Assembly (NCBI GenBank): GCA_029262675.1
Contig: JAJCYW010000016.1
Span: 62,001 to 126,000, forward strand
DNA: 64,000 nt
Origin: Chloroflexota bacterium
Lineage (GTDB): Bacteria > Chloroflexota > Dehalococcoidia > DSTF01 > RBG-16-68-14
Direction of reading: 5' to 3'
A program made the translations under genes and the position numbers. The notes under the pieces are model-generated. The model was not told the origin of the DNA. It worked only from the letters and a program-made list of their open reading frames with translations, and ran no database searches. Below, in pieces: positions 7,238-15,377 of the stretch (its first letter is position 1; every line of letters begins with the position of its first letter).

Positions 7238-8095
7238 ATGCGTGTCGCTAGCACAATCGCCGAAATGCGCGCCGTCCGGCGGTCGCTGACGGGCGGCGTC
7301 GGGTTCGTGCCGACGCTGGGCGCGTTGCACGAAGGCCACCTCTCGCTGGTGCGCGCGTCGGTAGAGCAGAACGCTCGCACCGTCGCCAGTGTCTTCGTCA
7401 ACCCCACGCAGTTCGGCGACCCGGCGGACTTCGACCGTTACCCCCGCGACACGGATCGCGACCTAGAGCTGCTGCGTGAGGCTGGCGTCGACGCTGTGTT
7501 CCTGCCGCCCGCTTCGGAGATCTACGCCGCGGACGATTCGACATTCGTGGAGGTGGAGCAGGTCACGGAGGGGTTGGAGGGCGAACACCGGCCCGGCCAC
7601 TTCCGTGGCGTTGCGACGGTCGTAACGAAGCTCTTCAACATCGTCGCGCCACGCCGGGCCTACTTCGGCCAGAAGGACGCCCAGCAGCTCGCCGTCCTCC
7701 GCAGGCTGGTGCGCGACCTCCACTTCGACATCGAGATCGTCGCGATGCCGACGGTGCGCGAACCGGACGGACTGGCGATGAGCAGCCGCAACGCCCTGCT
7801 CTCGCCGGAGCAACGCCGGGCCGCTGCCGGGCTCTACCGGGCGCTGCAGCGCGCCCAGCAACTCTTCTCGGCGGGAGAACGAGACGGAGAGCGCCTGCGC
7901 GGCGTCATGCGCGAAGCGCTTGGCGGCGAACCGCTGGCGCAGGTAGACTACGTGAGCGTCGCCGACCCCGCGTCGCTGCGGGAGGCCGACAGCGCCGGAG
8001 AGACAGCGCTCGCATCGCTCGCGGTGCGCATCGGCGCCGTCAGGCTGATCGATAACGCGATACTTACGCCACACGCATCCCGGGAGATGACATGA
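7238..8095 (+). CDS. panC: pantoate--beta-alanine ligase
   Basis: A 285-residue ATP-dependent ligase joining pantoate to the beta-alanine made by PanD. The nucleotidyltransferase HIGH-like motif is LHEGHLSL (about 28-35), followed by SVFVNPTQF, HFRGVATVVTKLFNIV, FGQKDAQQ, and the KMSKS-equivalent GLAMSSRN near 180. The ATG at 7238 has no clear ribosome site, so translation is probably coupled to panB, 29 bases upstream. It overlaps surE by 4 bases. Confidence 0.97.
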   Translation: MRVASTIAEMRAVRRSLTGGVGFVPTLGALHEGHLSLVRASVEQNARTVASVFVNPTQFGDPADFDRYPRDTDRDLELLREAGVDAVFLPPASEIYAADDSTFVEVEQVTEGLEGEHRPGHFRGVATVVTKLFNIVAPRRAYFGQKDAQQLAVLRRLVRDLHFDIEIVAMPTVREPDGLAMSSRNALLSPEQRRAAAGLYRALQRAQQLFSAGERDGERLRGVMREALGGEPLAQVDYVSVADPASLREADSAGETALASLAVRIGAVRLIDNAILTPHASREMT

Positions 8096-8901
8096 GCGAC
8101 GAACGCCACATCCTGGTCACGAACGACGACGGCATTGAGGCGCCCGGCCTGTGGAAGCTGGCCGAGGTGATGGCCGAGTTCGGCCGCGTGCTGGTCGTCG
8201 CGCCCGCTACGGAGGCGTCCGGCTCCGGGACGATGGTGACCTACCGCAGCGAGCTGCAGGTGCAGCAGGTGCCGGAGCGCCTGCCGAACGTCACGGCCTA
8301 CATGGTGGATGGCACGCCCGCCGATTGCGTGCTGATCGGGTTGCGGCGGCTGCGGCAGGGCTGGATCAGCGTGCTGGCCGCCGGCATCAACCCCGGCGCG
8401 AATCTAGGCGCAGATTTCTTCCTGTCCGGTACCTGTGGCGCGGCGCTGATGGGGGCGTTTCGCCAGATCACGTCGTTCGCGCTCTCGCAGGATCTGGTAC
8501 CGGCGGAAGACCGGAATGCTGAACCGCACTGGGAAACCTCCCAGGCTGTGGCGCGCGTGCTCGGACAGGGCATCGCTGACGAACGGATCCCGTCCGGCAG
8601 TTTCCTCAACGTTAACGTGCCCGCGAGGGTGGTCGCTGACGTCGAAGGCGTCGCGGTGACGCGGGTCGCGCCCGGCGGCTACGTCCACCTCTCGGAGTCG
8701 GGAGACGGCGTACATGAGAAGCTAGCGCGGGAGCTGGTGGCCGATACGCGCCACGCCCACCCCGGTACCGACATCCGCGCGGTGCTGGACGGTTACGTCT
8801 CGATCAGTGCGCTGGACACGGCCCTTACGCACGAAGCGCACACTCGCGAGATGGCGGGCCAGGCCGCCGCATTCAGCAGCCAACTGCAAGCGTTCGCCTA
8901 G
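8092..8901 (+). CDS. surE: 5'/3'-nucleotidase SurE
   Basis: A 269-residue metal-dependent nucleoside monophosphatase. ILVTNDDGIEAPG at the N-terminus has the metal-binding Asp pair. Asn/Ser residues follow in ATEASGSG, then the DGTPADCVLIGL and AGINPGANLGADFFLSGTCGAA blocks. The start ATG overlaps the panC stop (ATGA), showing translational coupling. Its place at the end of a pantothenate operon is not obvious functionally; it may salvage nucleotides or simply be co-transcribed. Confidence 0.95.
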   Translation: MSDERHILVTNDDGIEAPGLWKLAEVMAEFGRVLVVAPATEASGSGTMVTYRSELQVQQVPERLPNVTAYMVDGTPADCVLIGLRRLRQGWISVLAAGINPGANLGADFFLSGTCGAALMGAFRQITSFALSQDLVPAEDRNAEPHWETSQAVARVLGQGIADERIPSGSFLNVNVPARVVADVEGVAVTRVAPGGYVHLSESGDGVHEKLARELVADTRHAHPGTDIRAVLDGYVSISALDTALTHEAHTREMAGQAAAFSSQLQAFA

Positions 8902-8930
8902 TCCTGCACGGGTCCGGCCCGCGCACGTGT

Positions 8931-9923
8931 CTAGTTCGGCGCGCCAGTGCAGTCGTGCAGGTACTGCGTTATCGTGCCCAGGATGTCGTTCAACAGGTCG
9001 ATTATGCCGTCGGGACTGTCCTTGTTCCAGGAAGCCGGGCCTAGCTGCCCACCGCGGTCGTACTGCGCGTCGTAGGGTGGTTCGCCACCGAAAGCAGGCT
9101 GATAGTGCTGGATCACGCCCAGGATGTCGTATAGCAGGTCGACGATGCCGTCTGGCTGGCCGGTCAGGCCCGTGACGTCGAAGATGTCGTACGGGTTCCA
9201 GGGGTCGCGCAGGCCGCCTTTCGTTTGGTCGGTGCCCAGCTCCTCCCATGTAGTGCACTCGTCCGGGTTGACGGCGCCCACCGAATCGATGTCTGCGTTG
9301 TGGTTCAGCGGCAGGTTCACCGGCGTGAAGCTGTTCGTGATCTCCGTGCTGCCCACCGGGTTGCAGTCCTCGGGGATTAGGTCTTGGTCGAGATTTAGCG
9401 TGACCGAGCCGCTGTCTGGTACCTCCGACCAGCCGCTCTTGGTCGCGCTGCCGCTGAGCTGCACGGAGATGTCGGTCCAGACCTCCTCGACCAGGAGTCG
9501 GATGCAGGTGTCGAACGCTAGCGACACCTCGCCCGTCGTGAGGTTCACGAGACCGGCCAGGATGCGGTGGTCTCGCGGCAGGTAGGCCGGTGGGGGTGGC
9601 GGCGGCGCGGGTGGCGTGCCCGACCCCGTCTTGGTGACGGTGTAGCAAGAGGCCCGCAAAGTGAGGGTGTCGAAGTTGAGAGGCCCCGGCGTCTGCTCCG
9701 CGCGCGCCAGGCAGTTGGTGTGAATCTCCGGGATCGGGCCGACGGGCGGCACAACGAACTGGATCTGCGAGACGCCTGTCATATCGAACGGGCCGGTGCT
9801 GCCGGCGCCGCCGGTGGAAGAGAGCACCAGCGTGAGCGCCGCGACGCCTGCAACGGCGACTCGTAGCAGGATGCTGCGGGCGGGCTTCATGCCGCCTGCG
9901 GGCTTCATTGGCGCAGCGTTCAT
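8931..9923 (-). CDS. secreted protein with C-terminal dockerin-like repeats
   Basis: A protein of about 330 residues. An N-terminal signal peptide (ILLRVAVAGVAALTLVLSS) is followed by an all-beta-looking domain of unknown type, interrupted by a Pro-rich run near residue 105. The C-terminus has two Asp-rich helices resembling a degenerate dockerin (DGIVDLLYDILGVIQHY; DGIIDLLNDILGTITQY) separated by about 40 residues. I chose ATG 9923, with GGGAG nine bases upstream; a TTG start 7 codons earlier is possible. Dockerins normally bind cohesins on a surface scaffold; no cohesin is seen in this window. Confidence 0.65.
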   Translation of the reverse strand: MNAAPMKPAGGMKPARSILLRVAVAGVAALTLVLSSTGGAGSTGPFDMTGVSQIQFVVPPVGPIPEIHTNCLARAEQTPGPLNFDTLTLRASCYTVTKTGSGTPPAPPPPPPAYLPRDHRILAGLVNLTTGEVSLAFDTCIRLLVEEVWTDISVQLSGSATKSGWSEVPDSGSVTLNLDQDLIPEDCNPVGSTEITNSFTPVNLPLNHNADIDSVGAVNPDECTTWEELGTDQTKGGLRDPWNPYDIFDVTGLTGQPDGIVDLLYDILGVIQHYQPAFGGEPPYDAQYDRGGQLGPASWNKDSPDGIIDLLNDILGTITQYLHDCTGAPN

Positions 9924-10070
9924 GGCGGCCGTCTCCCAACTCAAGTTTCGGGCGGGCTCATCTACCGGGCGGGCTACCTCGGTAAACGATGCTGTTGGCC
10001 ACTATGTAAATGGTTTGCCCGGCCGCTGTCAAGCTTTTTGTTGGGATGCAGGTAGAATGTCCTCTACTAG

Positions 10071-10169
10071 CTGCTCAACGTTGAGCGGCGCGTCGTCATG
10101 ACGGAAGACGCGCGCGAAGGGCCGCTTGCGTTCGCGCAGAAGCGACCGCCGGAGTACAAGGGGCGGTAA
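10071..10169 (+). pseudogene. orphan 3' end of an enoyl-CoA hydratase-type gene (32 codons)
   Basis: An open stretch ending in TAA reads TEDAREGPLAFAQKRPPEYK plus GR at the end. This is the characteristic C-terminus of crotonase-family enoyl-CoA hydratases (EG..AF..KRPP...GR). A TAG stop precedes it, so no full gene is present and the parent gene is not in the window. It lies between two minus-strand dockerin genes. The remaining bases of the 9924-10237 gap hold no gene that I can support. Confidence 0.6.
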
Positions 10170-10237
10170 TCGTTGGGGAGTGATGGCGATCAAGCGCTCT
10201 CAACTTGTTAGGTTGCTCCTGGTGAGGCTTCTCTTCC

Positions 10238-11815
10238 CTAGGTCTTGCCAGCCACGATCTGGAGGATGAGCAGCGCGTCTACGGAGTTGATCAGTCCATC
10301 GTCGTTCATGTCAGCGAGCTCTTGGCACTGGAGTGAGTCAACGAGGTTCACAGTTAGTTGAAGCACGAGAGCGGCGTCGAGGCTGGTAGTCTCGCCATCG
10401 CAATCAGCATCACCGATCAGCTTTGCTCCAAGGCGCTCCACCGTCACAGGAGCCCCCTGATCACGGCAGCAATCTGCGCCCAGTTGGCCACTGCCGTTTG
10501 CTCCCCAGCATTGCACGCCGCCATCGAACGTGACCGCGCAGCTATGTCCGCCACCTACCGAGAGAGCGGCAGCGCCGGACAACGGCGCGTCACATGAACT
10601 AGTTGAACAGACATCCGTTGGAAGAGGGCATTCGAGGCCGCATGCTCCCGCATCTCCCAGTTGGAGGTTGATCAGATTATCACCCCAACACTTCACGCCT
10701 CCCTCTCGCGTGAGAGCGCATGAATGCCCACTGCCGGCTCCTATCGCCTGTATCTCGTTGAGCACAAGACGGCACTCTCCTCGACTCGCATCGAACTCTT
10801 GGCAGACCGGGCTAGGCGGGCAATCGACGATGCATTGCCCCCTTTCTCCAAGCTCTCCGCCTGTATTGATGCCCCAACACCGCACCGTTCCGTCACTCAT
10901 AAGCGCGCAAGTGTGGATTCCTCCCATCGCCACCTCTTGCGCGCCCGTCAGCGCCTCGCTGCATGCGTTCTGGATTTCGTCGAAGGCCACGCAGACGTCA
11001 ACCGGAGACCTTTCGCAAGGAGAAGGCCAGACCCAATCAAAACAGCTCTCTGTCGCAGGTCTGCCAAGAGCGCCTGCTGAACCGCCCCCCCAACACTTGA
11101 CTCCGCCGCTTGTTGTGACTGCGCAGGTATTGTTGCCCCCTCCGGAGAGCGTCGCGATTGAAGTCCCTAACGCATTGACTGTTAGAGGCGTGAGAGCGCA
11201 AGGTTCGGGGCCGCTCGTCGCGCTGGCTATTCCTATCTCTAGTGGTCCTATCTTTATTGGCAATCCATCGCATTCCTCATTTGGCCGGACGCCCAATTGG
11301 CCGAACGAATCCCGCCCCCAGCACTTCACAGTGTCATCCGTCAGAAGAGCACATGTATGAAAAACCCCAGGCGCTACCTGGATCACACCGCCCTGAAGGC
11401 CTATCACATCTGTTGGTTCCGCTCTGTCAATCGTCGTGCCATCCCCCAGCTGGCCAAATCTATTGCTTCCCCAGCACTTCAGAGCGCCAGAAACAGCAAT
11501 TACGCATGTATGACTTCCGCCCGCGGCGATGCTAGCGACACCTTCCTGCAGGCCGACAGGGGTTACCGCGTTTGGCACGAAGCCGCCAACCGTCCCAATC
11601 CCGATTTGGCCGGACCAGTTGCTTCCCCAACACTTTACGCCGCCTGCGCTGGTCAGAACGCACGTGTGGGCGCTGCCGGCTGCGATGTCCGTGGCAATGT
11701 TAGCTGAAACTGGCGGAGAGCCGGTGCCTGTCACACTGATGGAGACGGCGATAACCGCTAGAAAGAGTACGATTAACCTATATGATACTAAGTTCAGGGG
11801 GTTGTGTCTGCGCAT
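10238..11815 (-). CDS. secreted RCC1-repeat protein with C-terminal dockerin
   Basis: A 525-residue exported protein. The signal peptide (LIVLFLAVIAVSISV) is followed by seven RCC1-type beta-propeller blades. Each carries an H-[TS]-C-(A/V) ... C-W-G pair of cysteines and usually a GQLG turn. Residues about 465-525 form a type I dockerin with two calcium loops (DADCDGETTSLDAALVLQL; DMNDDGLINSVDALLILQI). AGGAGG sits 6 bases before the ATG. Base composition is less GC-rich than in its neighbours. The role is probably adhesion or an extracellular complex. It is a paralogue in architecture of 27676-29085. Confidence 0.85.
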   Translation of the reverse strand: MRRHNPLNLVSYRLIVLFLAVIAVSISVTGTGSPPVSANIATDIAAGSAHTCVLTSAGGVKCWGSNWSGQIGIGTVGGFVPNAVTPVGLQEGVASIAAGGSHTCVIAVSGALKCWGSNRFGQLGDGTTIDRAEPTDVIGLQGGVIQVAPGVFHTCALLTDDTVKCWGRDSFGQLGVRPNEECDGLPIKIGPLEIGIASATSGPEPCALTPLTVNALGTSIATLSGGGNNTCAVTTSGGVKCWGGGSAGALGRPATESCFDWVWPSPCERSPVDVCVAFDEIQNACSEALTGAQEVAMGGIHTCALMSDGTVRCWGINTGGELGERGQCIVDCPPSPVCQEFDASRGECRLVLNEIQAIGAGSGHSCALTREGGVKCWGDNLINLQLGDAGACGLECPLPTDVCSTSSCDAPLSGAAALSVGGGHSCAVTFDGGVQCWGANGSGQLGADCCRDQGAPVTVERLGAKLIGDADCDGETTSLDAALVLQLTVNLVDSLQCQELADMNDDGLINSVDALLILQIVAGKT

Positions 11816-12026
11816 CCTAAGCCTCCTGCCAGGGGCTCCGCCCGTCTTCTACAAGCTGCTTCCTGTTAGCTGCCACTACTCAGCGTTGTGTAGAACAAGC
11901 CTATCGTATCACGATTGTCAAGTCCTGTGTCTTGGGACGCAGTGGCCCTCGCCGATGCCGGTCGCCGGTGTTACAATTGTCAACGACAAACGTCAGCAAC
12001 CCGCCGCAGATTCAGGAATACACGCC

Positions 12027-12785
12027 ATGTCAGGACACTCCAAGTGGTCAACCATCAAGCGCGCCAAGGGCGTCGCGGACGATAAGCGCGGCCAGCTCTT
12101 TACCAAGCTGGGCCGGGAGATCAGCGTCGCCGCGCGTCAAGGTGGGCCGGACCCGGATGCCAACTCGCGGCTGCGCCTGGCTATCGAGCGCGCGCGTGAC
12201 TGCAACATGCCGAAGGACAACATCTCCCGCGCGATCAAGCGCGCGACCGGCGACGGCGATGGCGACGCCCTGCAGGAGATCGTCTACGAGGGGTACGGCC
12301 CCGGCGGCGCGGCGATCCTCGTCGAAGCGCTGACGGATAATCGCAACCGGACGGTGTCCGACATCCGCAACGTCTTTTCGCGTGCCGGCGGCAACCTGGG
12401 CGAGTCGGGCAGCGTCGCTTGGCAGTTCGAATCGCGCGGCCTGATCGTGCTCAGCACGGAAGGCGCCGACGCTGAGGAGCTCGCCCTCTCTGCGATGGAC
12501 ACGGGCGCCGATGACGTGCGAATGGAAGACGGTTCAGTCGAGCTGTACACCGCGCCGGACGAACTGGAGAGCGTTCGCAAGGCGCTCCTAGATTCGTCCA
12601 CGCCCGTGGCGTCCTTCGAGCTGACGAAGGTCCCGAAATCGACGGTCGCGCTCGACGTCGGCAAGGCGAAGCAGGTGCTGCGGCTGCTCGACTCGCTCGA
12701 CGAACTGGAAGACGTGCAGCGCGTCTCCTCCAACGCCGACTTCCCCGACGATGTGATCGAGTCGTACGCAGACGACCAGGGCTGA
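12027..12785 (+). CDS. yebC: YebC/PmpR family regulator or translation factor
   Basis: A 252-residue member of the TACO1/YebC family. The diagnostic N-terminus is MSGHSKWSTIKRAKGVADDK, followed by LFTKLGREISVAAR, NMPKDNISRAIKRATG and YEGYGPGGAAILVEALTDNRNRT. The family binds DNA in some bacteria, and in others helps ribosomes through proline-rich stretches. The ATG at 12027 fits the universal family start; the frame upstream is open but overlaps the RCC1 gene. It heads a run with ruvC and ruvA, a common arrangement. Confidence 0.95.
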   Translation: MSGHSKWSTIKRAKGVADDKRGQLFTKLGREISVAARQGGPDPDANSRLRLAIERARDCNMPKDNISRAIKRATGDGDGDALQEIVYEGYGPGGAAILVEALTDNRNRTVSDIRNVFSRAGGNLGESGSVAWQFESRGLIVLSTEGADAEELALSAMDTGADDVRMEDGSVELYTAPDELESVRKALLDSSTPVASFELTKVPKSTVALDVGKAKQVLRLLDSLDELEDVQRVSSNADFPDDVIESYADDQG

Positions 12786-12786
12786 C

Positions 12787-13335
12787 GTGGCCGCCCGTCC
12801 GCAGGCCGCGCACAGCGCTATTGCCGCAGACACATCGCTCGTCGTTCTGGGCGTCGACCCGGGCCTGACGGTTACCGGCTGGGGGCTCGTCGCGGGCGCG
12901 GCCGGTTCGCTGCGGTCGCTCGGCTGCGGCACCGTCGCGACGAAACGCACGTCACCTCAAGAACAGCGGCTTCACCGCATCTTTCAGGAGCTGTGCGAGG
13001 TGATCGACCGCGCGCGACCGGCGGAGGTCGCAGTGGAAGACCCCTTCGTCGGTGAGAACGTGCGCTCGGCGTTCGCCGTGGGCCAAGCGCGCGCCGTCTG
13101 TCTGCTGGCCGCGGCGCAGGCCGGCCTGCCCGTGCGCCCCTACGCGCCGGCGGAAGTGAAACTGGCAGTGACAGGCTACGGCCGCAGCGATAAGACGCAG
13201 GTGCAGGAGATGGTGCGCATGCAACTGGGCCTGGCGGAAGCGCCACAGCCCGCGGACGCCGCCGACGCGCTGGCGATCGCCGTCTGCCACCACCTGCGGC
13301 GGCACATCGACAAGCGGCTCGAGCGCGCGCGATGA
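12787..13335 (+). CDS. ruvC: Holliday junction endonuclease RuvC
   Basis: A 182-residue dimeric resolvase that cuts Holliday junctions. The RNase H-like fold shows catalytic Asp24 in LGVDPGL, a Glu in VAVEDPFVGENVRSA (near residue 80) and the C-terminal acidic pair in PADAADALAIAVCH. The GTG start directly follows the yebC stop. The first 16 residues are an extension relative to most RuvC proteins, so a later start is possible. It overlaps ruvA by 4 bases. Confidence 0.95.
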   Translation: MAARPQAAHSAIAADTSLVVLGVDPGLTVTGWGLVAGAAGSLRSLGCGTVATKRTSPQEQRLHRIFQELCEVIDRARPAEVAVEDPFVGENVRSAFAVGQARAVCLLAAAQAGLPVRPYAPAEVKLAVTGYGRSDKTQVQEMVRMQLGLAEAPQPADAADALAIAVCHHLRRHIDKRLERAR

Positions 13336-13973
13336 TATCCCACATCGACGGGGTGCTCAGGAAGAAGAACGAAGAAGACCTAAGTATCGAAGTCGACGTC
13401 GGCGGCATCTGGTACGAAGTCACGCTGCCCGACTTCGTCTGGCGCTCGTTCGAGGCGACCGAGATCGGCAGCGATGTCAGCATCGAGACGTTCCACTACG
13501 TCTCGGAGCGACAGCCGACGCCGAAGCTGATCGGTTTCACGCGGGAGATAGAGCGCGACTTCTTCAAGAAGTTCATCGATGTCCCCAAGGTCGGCGCGAT
13601 GACGGCGACGAAGGCCCTGATCTTCTCCGTCTCCACCATCGCCGCATGGATCGAGCAGGGCGACACGGCGGCTATCAAGCGATTACCCGGCATTGGCACG
13701 CGCACGGCGGAGACGATCGTCGCGCAGCTCAAGGGCAAGGTCTACGAAGAGGCGATGCTGAACGATGAAGGGTTCGCAGCGCAGCCCGCGCCAGAAGCGC
13801 CGCCGACGCTGTCGGAGACGCAGCAGCTTGCCGTCGACGGTCTGGCGCGCCTCGGCTACAAGCCGGCGGAGGCGAAGGCGTGGGTGGAGCAGGTGGCCGG
13901 CGACGGCGGCCCGAGCGAGGCCGAGGATATCATTCGCGCCGTCTTCACGCTGCGAAACCAAGACATCGGCTAG
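13332..13973 (+). CDS. ruvA: Holliday junction DNA helicase subunit RuvA
   Basis: A 213-residue junction-binding subunit of the RuvAB branch-migration motor. The N-terminal OB fold (MISHIDGVLRKKNEEDLSIEV) is followed by helix-hairpin-helix motifs (FIDVPKVGAMTATKAL; IKRLPGIGTRTAETIVAQL) and a C-terminal RuvB-binding domain (ALARLGYKPAEAKAWVEQV-like segment near 175). The ATG overlaps the ruvC stop. Its partner ruvB is separate, at 32201. Confidence 0.93.
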   Translation: MISHIDGVLRKKNEEDLSIEVDVGGIWYEVTLPDFVWRSFEATEIGSDVSIETFHYVSERQPTPKLIGFTREIERDFFKKFIDVPKVGAMTATKALIFSVSTIAAWIEQGDTAAIKRLPGIGTRTAETIVAQLKGKVYEEAMLNDEGFAAQPAPEAPPTLSETQQLAVDGLARLGYKPAEAKAWVEQVAGDGGPSEAEDIIRAVFTLRNQDIG

Positions 13974-14000
13974 ACCATGCTGGTGCCCGATTTCACAACC

Positions 14001-14090
14001 GCCACACGCGACAGCGTGTGGCTCCAACGTTGCTACGACGCATAGGCTGGCGTTTGCGCAGCAAACGCCAAGCCGCCCGCTGCGCGGGCC
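14001..14090. terminator. three consecutive hairpins after ruvA
   Basis: Three perfect stems follow in series: GCCACACGC/GCGTGTGGC (14001-14022), GGCGTTTGC/GCAAACGCC (14049-14069) and GCCCGC/GCGGGC (14075-14089). They fill most of the 139-base gap between ruvA and the next gene and probably end the yebC-ruvC-ruvA transcript, though no long T-run follows. Confidence 0.45.
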
Positions 14091-14112
14091 GCCGTGCTAA
14101 GATAGGCTCGCC

Positions 14113-14550
14113 GTGGAAATCGCATTCGCACTGCTCGCCGACGCCGCCAATGTCTCTCGCGAAGGGAAGCTGAACGTGCTCGGCGCCTTCGACCGCATTC
14201 ACGGCGTCACGTTCCCGCTCAAGTGGCCGCGGATGGTGCTGGTCACCCGCTTCGAGGCCTCCGCTGCCGAGTTCGGCTCCGAGAAGTCCCTGGAGATCGT
14301 CACGCTGGACGCGGACGGCAAGCGGCTGGGCTCGGCCAGCGGCAAGATGAAGATCGGCACGGACCAATCGGGGCGTTCGGTGAAGATCAACCACGTGCTG
14401 CCCATGGCCATGACGTTCCCCACGCCGGGCGCGTACAGCATCGAGATCCTGGTCAACGGCGAGCCGAAGGCGGCCGTGCCGCTGGAGGTGGTCCAGCGCG
14501 AGCCGCAGCAGAACGGCCAGCCGGACGGCGACCAGCCGGGCACGGCCTAG
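14113..14550 (+). CDS. DUF6941-like protein
   Basis: A 145-residue cytoplasmic protein resembling the DUF6941 family. The N-terminus reads MEIAFALLADAANVSREGKL followed by NVLGAFDRI, which is characteristic. A predicted beta-rich body follows, then a Gln/Pro/Asp-rich tail (from about 128). Function of the family is unknown. The start is GTG at 14113. The gene ends four bases into the convergent pabC stop region, so the two genes overlap tail to tail. Confidence 0.65.
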   Translation: MEIAFALLADAANVSREGKLNVLGAFDRIHGVTFPLKWPRMVLVTRFEASAAEFGSEKSLEIVTLDADGKRLGSASGKMKIGTDQSGRSVKINHVLPMAMTFPTPGAYSIEILVNGEPKAAVPLEVVQREPQQNGQPDGDQPGTA

Positions 14551-15377
14551 GGCGCTGCGGCCGCCTCTTCGTAGCGTGCCCGCAGGCGGCGCGTAATCTC
14601 TCCCGGCTCCCCCGCCCCGACGTTTCGGCGATCCACCGCCACCAGCGGCAGCATGCCGGCAACGGCGTTGGTCAGGAATGCCTCGTCCGCGCGCTGCAGG
14701 TCGTCTATCGTCAGCGTCGCTTCCCCGGCGCGAATCCCCGCGGCGTTGGCCAGCTCGAGCACGGCGCTTCTCGTCACGCCCGGCAACGCGCCGTCCTCGA
14801 CGGGCGGTGTCAGCACGTCGCCGCCGCCGACGATGAACAGGTTCGCTGTAGCCGACTCGGCGAGGCTGCTCCGCGTGTTGAGCAGCAGCGCGTCGTCCGC
14901 GCCGGCGCGGCGGGCTTCCTCTCGCACCAGCAGGTTGTCGAGGTAGTTGAGGGACTTGATGCGGGCCAGCGGAGATGTCTCGTTTCGGCGCGTCGTCGCG
15001 ATCGCTGCCGTGACACCGCTCGTGTACGCGTCGCTTGGATAGTCCGTCGCGGGCCGGGCGTGCAACACCAGCGACGGCCGGCCGGCCTGTCGCCCCGCCG
15101 TCAGCGTGAGGCGCATTCGTGCGTCCGGTAGCTCGCAGCGCTCCGCCAGCTCTTGCACGGTCGTTGGCAGCCGGTCCAGCTCCGCCGGCGCTTCGATGTC
15201 GAGCGCGGCGGCTCCCGCCCGAAGCCGGCCGATGTGGCGTTCGAGCAGGTAGACGCGGCCCTGTCGCGCGCGAAACGTCTCGAACAGGCCGCGGCCGTGG
15301 AGGAGGCCCGCGTCGTCCGCTGCGACATGCGCCCCGTCCGCAGGGACGAAGCCGCCGTCCTGGTAGGCCCAGGTCAC
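14547..15377 (-). CDS. pabC: aminodeoxychorismate lyase (class IV aminotransferase fold)
   Basis: A 276-residue PLP enzyme, probably releasing pyruvate from 4-amino-4-deoxychorismate to give p-aminobenzoate. GLLHGRGLFETFRARQGRV is the family N-terminus. The PLP lysine lies in IKSLNYLDNLLVREEA near residue 142. The SSLAESATANLFIV and TPPVEDGALPGVTR blocks bind the cofactor phosphate. The GTG start overlaps the pabB stop as GTGA, so the two are translationally coupled. A branched-chain or D-amino acid aminotransferase is the alternative, but the neighbour argues for PabC. Confidence 0.88.
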   Translation of the reverse strand: MTWAYQDGGFVPADGAHVAADDAGLLHGRGLFETFRARQGRVYLLERHIGRLRAGAAALDIEAPAELDRLPTTVQELAERCELPDARMRLTLTAGRQAGRPSLVLHARPATDYPSDAYTSGVTAAIATTRRNETSPLARIKSLNYLDNLLVREEARRAGADDALLLNTRSSLAESATANLFIVGGGDVLTPPVEDGALPGVTRSAVLELANAAGIRAGEATLTIDDLQRADEAFLTNAVAGMLPLVAVDRRNVGAGEPGEITRRLRARYEEAAAAP

